A stretch of 11,012 nt of DNA from Candidatus Zixiibacteriota bacterium (GTDB lineage: Bacteria > Zixibacteria > MSB-5A5 > JAABVY01). Both the position numbers and the translations under genes were made by a program. The notes under the pieces were generated by a model. That model did no database searches. It had not been told where the DNA came from and worked only from the letters and a program-made list of their open reading frames with translations. The DNA lies in assembly GCA_014730285.1 (NCBI GenBank), contig WJIM01000030.1:1-11012 (forward strand), read 5' to 3'. Shown in pieces: positions 7,622 through 11,012 of this stretch; the stretch's first letter is position 1; each line of letters begins with the position of its first letter.

Positions 7622-8858
7622 AAATATTTTGATCGTCTCATACTTCTTTCCGCCAATGGGGCTGGGAGGAGTTCAGCGTGCGGCAAAGACTGCAAAATAT
7701 CTTGCGCGTGATGGGTGGAATGTACATGTCTTGACATGTAATCCGGACAGCTTTCCGATTCAGGATCGGTCAATGCTGGAAGATCTAACGGATGAAGTTG
7801 AAATTACTCATATTGACGATCCTGTTGCGAAACGTGCCAATCTGCCCGCCGAAGCTGATTACATTTTGAAGGGCAAGTCCGGTCTGATCAGGCGTATGGT
7901 GCAGGTCCCGGATTCCAAAAAGTTCTGGGCTGATAGGGCGTCAAAAACAGCGGAAAAAATAGTGCGGGAAAAATCGATAGAGCATCTGATTACAACATCC
8001 CCTCCGCCCTCGGCACATACAATCGGAATGCATCTGAAGCGCATGATGGATATTAAATGGCTGGCCGATTTCCGTGATCCCTGGTTTGCCGATTCAAAAA
8101 AGCCGCTGACATTTATGCACAAGTCCATGCATGAAAAGCTGGAGAGGAATATAATCCAGAATGCGGACTCGATCGTGGGCGTAACATCGGCACATGTCAG
8201 CGACCTTAAGGGGAAGTACGCGGAGTTTGCGAGCAAGATACACCACATTCCCAACGGCTTTGACATTGAGGATTTTGAGGGTGTCGAGCAGTCTTTCCCT
8301 GACAAGCTGGTTATTGCACATGGCGGTACACTTTGCAGTCGGCATACTGTTGAGCCATTTTTCATAGCATTGACAGCGCTGGAAGATGATATTTGCGGTC
8401 AAATCGAGTTTTGGCAAATTGGTGCGGTGAACGAGGATATTTATAAGATGATCGCCGAGCGTTTTTCCAGTACGTTAAAGATAAAGTTTATGGGATATAA
8501 GAGTCATACGGACACATTAAGTACACTTGGCAAAGCTTCGGTGATAGTCGTATTCGGCGGAGTGGATAAAGACAGCCTGAGGATTATTCCCGCTAAGCTT
8601 TACGAAGGGCTGGCGTTCAAAAAACCGCTGATGATTGTGGTTGAAAAGGAAAGCGCTGTAAGAGGGGTTATTGATGATATGCCCGGGGTTGTTCATCTCG
8701 ATCCCGATGATAGGGAAAGCATGAAAAGAGGCTTAAATATAATAGTTGATTCCGATAAGTCGGGCTCACTTTTTAATGAGCCGCGTGGTTCTAAGCTTAA
8801 AAAATACGAGCGTAAGTATCAGGCGAATCAAATGGCTGAGCTTCTGGAGAATGCTTGA
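7605..8858 (+). CDS. GT4-type glycosyltransferase (second)
   Basis: Second GT-B glycosyltransferase, 417 residues, from a different GT4 subgroup than its upstream neighbour. It starts MPQRNKNILIVSYFFPPMG with the glycine-rich acceptor-side loop FPPMGLGGVQRAAK at 15-28. TTSPPPSAH at 130-138 and WLADFRDPW at 152-160 are hallmarks of this subgroup. The second half begins near 233 with KLVIAHGGTL at 234-243, has HIPNGFD at 214-220 before it, and ends with IPAKLYEGLAFKKPL at 328-342, where E334 corresponds to the conserved nucleotide-sugar ribose ligand. The gene starts at TTG and overlaps the preceding GT4 by 17 nt. A Shine-Dalgarno GGAG upstream supports this start, as does the need for the N-terminal ILIVSYFF strand. 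It probably acts in sequence with the two neighbouring transferases on one glycan. Donor and acceptor are unknown. Confidence 0.87.
   Translation: MPQRNKNILIVSYFFPPMGLGGVQRAAKTAKYLARDGWNVHVLTCNPDSFPIQDRSMLEDLTDEVEITHIDDPVAKRANLPAEADYILKGKSGLIRRMVQVPDSKKFWADRASKTAEKIVREKSIEHLITTSPPPSAHTIGMHLKRMMDIKWLADFRDPWFADSKKPLTFMHKSMHEKLERNIIQNADSIVGVTSAHVSDLKGKYAEFASKIHHIPNGFDIEDFEGVEQSFPDKLVIAHGGTLCSRHTVEPFFIALTALEDDICGQIEFWQIGAVNEDIYKMIAERFSSTLKIKFMGYKSHTDTLSTLGKASVIVVFGGVDKDSLRIIPAKLYEGLAFKKPLMIVVEKESAVRGVIDDMPGVVHLDPDDRESMKRGLNIIVDSDKSGSLFNEPRGSKLKKYERKYQANQMAELLENA
8846..8850 (+). promoter_or_regulatory. Ribosome binding site of the GT2 gene
   Basis: GGAGA lies 7 nt before ATG 8858, inside the end of the second GT4 gene. 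The spacing favours ATG 8858 over the TTG at 8855. Confidence 0.6.
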
Positions 8859-9724
8859 TGCTGGTCAGCGTTGTCATACCTCTGTACAACGGCCATGATG
8901 TAATAATCGAATGCCTTGAATCTGTAATTGCCTCGGAAACCGAGCATAACCTCGAGGTGATAGTTGTCGATGACTGCTCAAGAGATGATAGCCTTGAACT
9001 GGTTTCCAAAAAAGGCCATGACCTTCACCTTCTCGGAAATGACGGTAACTATGGATACGCATATACAGTCAATCGCGGGATCATGGCATCGCATGGCGAC
9101 GCCATTCTTCTTTTGAATCAGGATACGGAGCTGGATAATGATTCAATACAGAGACTGGCTTCGAAGCTTTTTGAAGATGACCGAACCGGTATAGTCGCAC
9201 CCAAGCTTCTGAATCCAGACGGCACGCTTCAAAAGTCGGTACGGCGTTTTCCGAAGCACAGCGATATTATATATCATCATCTGGGACTATCTTACCTGCT
9301 TGAGAACAGTGCTAAGTTTAATCGCTGGAAGATGCCCGATTTCGATCATCTTGATGAATGTTATGTAGATCAACCCGCTTTCTCGGCAGTCATGATAAAG
9401 CGCAGTGTCATAAACCGGATTGGACTTCTGGACACCGCTTTTCCGCTTTTCTTCAATGATGTCGATTATTGTAAAAGGACGGTTGATGCAGGCTGGAAAA
9501 TATTGTTCGATCCGGAAGCTGAGGTGAAACATCAAAGGGGACAGGCGACCTTTCAGAGAAAGGTGTTGTCGATTTACTTATCACATCAGGCATTCATAAA
9601 ATATCTCAATAAATATTTCAAAAGGGCAAGATATATCCTGCCGAATTTCTTCTGCACCTTTTTGCTCTTATGTTCTGCGCATATCCGTGCGCTTTATCAT
9701 CTTTTGAAGAGGATCATGCAGTGA
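8858..9724 (+). CDS. GT2-family glycosyltransferase (WbbL/rhamnosyltransferase-like)
   Basis: Inverting GT-A glycosyltransferase, cytosolic face of the inner membrane, similar in layout to WbbL-type rhamnosyl- and related transferases of O-antigen and capsule loci. Motifs in order: VSVVIPLYNG at 3-12, VIVVDDCSRDDS at 34-45, NDGNYGYAYTVNRGI at 61-75, the metal/nucleotide loop LLNQDTEL at 85-92, the acceptor-side VDQPAFSAVMIKRSVINRIG at 170-189, FFNDVDYCKR at 198-207 and H225 in VKHQRGQAT. The usual LNPDT and EDVDLC read LNQDT and NDVDYC here, variants that keep the aspartates. A hydrophobic stretch at about 258-275 may associate with the membrane. Start ATG 8858 overlaps the upstream stop by one base (TGATG). 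It is the last gene of the + strand run. Substrate sugars are not predictable from the sequence. Confidence 0.88.
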   Translation: MLVSVVIPLYNGHDVIIECLESVIASETEHNLEVIVVDDCSRDDSLELVSKKGHDLHLLGNDGNYGYAYTVNRGIMASHGDAILLLNQDTELDNDSIQRLASKLFEDDRTGIVAPKLLNPDGTLQKSVRRFPKHSDIIYHHLGLSYLLENSAKFNRWKMPDFDHLDECYVDQPAFSAVMIKRSVINRIGLLDTAFPLFFNDVDYCKRTVDAGWKILFDPEAEVKHQRGQATFQRKVLSIYLSHQAFIKYLNKYFKRARYILPNFFCTFLLLCSAHIRALYHLLKRIMQ

Positions 9725-9747
9725 TATGAGAGTGGTCCGTCTAATCT

Positions 9748-9821
9748 GTCATTCTGGGCGAAGCGAAGAATCTGTTTGATTCGCGAGAGATTCTTCGGTC
9801 ATTGCTTTCCCTCAGAATGAC
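9748..9821. repeat. Imperfect inverted repeat between convergent genes
   Basis: The outer arms GTCATTCTG (9748-9756) and CAGAATGAC (9813-9821) are perfect complements, as are the inner arms CGAAGAATCT (9764-9773) and AGATTCTTCG (9788-9797), with a 14-nt loop. The segment between the arms is longer on the right by about 8 nt. The left arm closely resembles a type of dispersed intergenic palindrome (TCATTCTG-x-GCGAAGCGAAGAATCT) that I recall from many unrelated bacterial genomes, so this is likely one copy of a non-coding REP/MITE-like element. The RNA of either strand would fold, and it may help end or stabilise the two convergent transcripts, but no T-run follows. The remaining parts of the 142-nt gap (9725-9747 and 9822-9866) show nothing recognisable. 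Confidence 0.7.
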
Positions 9822-9866
9822 CAGCAAGCAGTAATTCGGTACTCCAAATTCTCTTTAAGCGATAAC

Positions 9867-11012
9867 TTACTTCAAAAGCACAAGCTTTCTGACATTGGAA
9901 AATTCGGCGGCATTGAGCCTGTAAAGGTATACTCCGCTGGGATAATTCGATAAGTCTATCTCAATTTCGTGATAGCCAATCTCCAGACCGTACTCTTCAA
10001 CCGAGAATACCTTCTGTCCGAGCAGATTAAATATCTCAAGCGAGATATCATTTCGCCTGGGAATATAGAAGCCGATATTGGTTGCGGGATTTGCGGGATT
10101 AGGATAGTTTTGATTGAGTTCATACGCACGGGGAATATTGTCATAATCATCCTCATCATCAGCATCAAGGACAATAGAAGTGTATATCTCGGCCTGGTAC
10201 GGCTTAAAGCCGTTTTTGGAGACGGTCAGTACCACGCTGGAATCGATGCCGGTATTGAAGTTCAGGTCAAGCAGACCATTCAGATCTGTGTAATTGCATA
10301 TTAGATTATCATCTTCGGTGATGATTGTAACCAGAGCATTGTCCAGCGCCTGATCATTGGTATTAGCGCTGATAGTGAAGCTGTTATCCCCCAGGGAAAT
10401 TATCTCGGGATGTTCGACCTCAATCGAATTCGGTGTTTCGGTCCAGATCAAAAGAGAGGGATCGCCAAACAGGTTCAAACCGTAGTTCAGATCGCGGTGG
10501 CTTGAATAATGCAGCTTGCTTATAGTATTGGCGGGACCGATGCGATTGTCGGCGGTATATACAGTTTCCACGAATTTTTCTGCCAGCTTGTAGGAACTTG
10601 CAACCCAGCCGTAACGGCTGTATCCGATAAAGGCCGCCGCGCCTCTGTCCTCGAGGTTCGTGATATATTCGGCAAAGCATCTGCTCTCGGAATTGTCGCG
10701 GTCGAATGCTCCCTGTGAACAAGAGACCGAATATATGATCCCCGATCTGCCGTAGTTCTCGAGATTATCGAGATAGCCCTTGTCCGATCTGCCGCCTGAT
10801 CCGATCCAGACATAAGTCTTGGGCCATTGGTTGTATCCCGAGGACATGCTCACGAAGCCTTCGCAGATACCATGAGCAAGGATTACCGCCATATTCCAGC
10901 CCTCGGAATAATGCTGGATGAAGTCTTTTGCCGGCGGCTGGGATGGAGATTCGTCATATCCCGAGGGATACTCGGCCATACTGCCCAAATCAACCGGGAC
11001 ATGATCGGGGAA
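9867..11012 (-). CDS. Gingipain-type (C25) peptidase with T9SS C-terminal domain, 3' part
   Basis: The 3' part of a secreted cysteine peptidase of clan CD, family C25. The frame is open to the right edge (eight more codons beyond 10988), so the TTG at 10988 is not the real start and the signal and pro-regions are missing. Counting from 10988, the likely catalytic His is H39 in VILAHGICEG and the Cys is C90 in IIYSVSCSQGAFD. AAAFIGYSRYGWVASS at 117-132 and LNLFGDPSLL at 171-180 are further family landmarks. A beta-sandwich domain follows at about 190-275, then an acidic linker (DADDEDDYD, 275-283), then a T9SS type A domain from LNQNYPNPANPATNIGFY at 291-308 to VRKLVLLK at 366-373. The gene converges on the glycosyltransferase operon and need not be functionally linked to it. 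It could be a degradative exoenzyme, or less likely a PorU-like sortase, which is also of family C25. Confidence 0.88.
   Translation of the reverse strand, partial: FPDHVPVDLGSMAEYPSGYDESPSQPPAKDFIQHYSEGWNMAVILAHGICEGFVSMSSGYNQWPKTYVWIGSGGRSDKGYLDNLENYGRSGIIYSVSCSQGAFDRDNSESRCFAEYITNLEDRGAAAFIGYSRYGWVASSYKLAEKFVETVYTADNRIGPANTISKLHYSSHRDLNYGLNLFGDPSLLIWTETPNSIEVEHPEIISLGDNSFTISANTNDQALDNALVTIITEDDNLICNYTDLNGLLDLNFNTGIDSSVVLTVSKNGFKPYQAEIYTSIVLDADDEDDYDNIPRAYELNQNYPNPANPATNIGFYIPRRNDISLEIFNLLGQKVFSVEEYGLEIGYHEIEIDLSNYPSGVYLYRLNAAEFSNVRKLVLLK

Noticed and set aside
7859..8365. Antisense open frame of 168 codons within the second GT4 gene
   Set aside because: The + strand carries family motifs such as WLADFRDPW across this span; the antisense product is Ser/Cys-rich and resembles nothing.
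8855..8857. TTG start for the GT2 gene
   Set aside because: ATG at 8858 has a 7-nt spaced GGAGA and forms a usual TGATG coupling junction.
9764..9797. Intrinsic terminator
   Set aside because: The 10-bp stem is only moderately GC-rich, the 14-nt loop is long, and there is no T-run after either arm, so it is called a repeat that may only assist termination.
9969..10304. Open frame of 111 codons on the + strand inside the C25 gene
   Set aside because: It is opposite the sorting domain and linker coding region, with no Shine-Dalgarno sequence or recognisable protein features.

Overview
The window is a stretch of a Gram-negative (diderm) bacterial chromosome of moderate GC. An apolipoprotein N-acyltransferase implies an outer membrane with triacylated lipoproteins. 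Two secreted proteins end in C-terminal sorting domains of the kind attached to type IX secretion (T9SS) cargo in the Bacteroidota and the wider FCB superphylum. One of these is a gingipain-type (family C25) peptidase. The overall style fits an uncultured FCB-group lineage (for example Zixibacteria, Marinimicrobia or KSB1-like), but the phylum cannot be fixed from this sequence alone.

Layout: positions 20-9724 carry eight genes, all on the + strand and almost without gaps. They are an HD-domain phosphohydrolase, purM (purine synthesis), lnt (lipoprotein N-acylation), a secreted 14-repeat beta-propeller protein with a C-terminal sorting-type domain, a FemAB/GNAT-like acyltransferase, two GT4 glycosyltransferases and one GT2 glycosyltransferase. 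Five of the seven junctions overlap: ATGA at HD/purM and lnt/propeller, single-base TGATG at FemAB/GT4 and GT4/GT2, and 17 nt between the two GT4 genes. The other two gaps are 25 nt (purM/lnt) and 2 nt (propeller/FemAB). This looks like one transcription unit with translational coupling whose promoter lies upstream of the window. Several starts are not ATG, and Shine-Dalgarno spacing decides some of them.

Positions 9725-9866 form a short intergenic region between convergent genes. It holds an imperfect inverted repeat that resembles a mobile-type dispersed repeat. From 9867 to the right edge, on the - strand, lies the 3' part of a C25 peptidase gene with its Cys/His pair, a beta-sandwich domain, an acidic linker and a T9SS-type C-terminal domain. 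Its 5' end is outside the window.

How the genes may work together: the first two genes are cytosolic nucleotide metabolism. The rest concern the cell envelope: lipoprotein maturation, a cell-surface propeller, and a FemAB-plus-three-glycosyltransferase cassette typical of surface polysaccharide loci. A link between the glycan cassette and surface anchoring of the two sorting-domain proteins is an inference, not shown by the sequence. No RNA genes, CRISPR arrays, insertion sequences or phage genes were seen.
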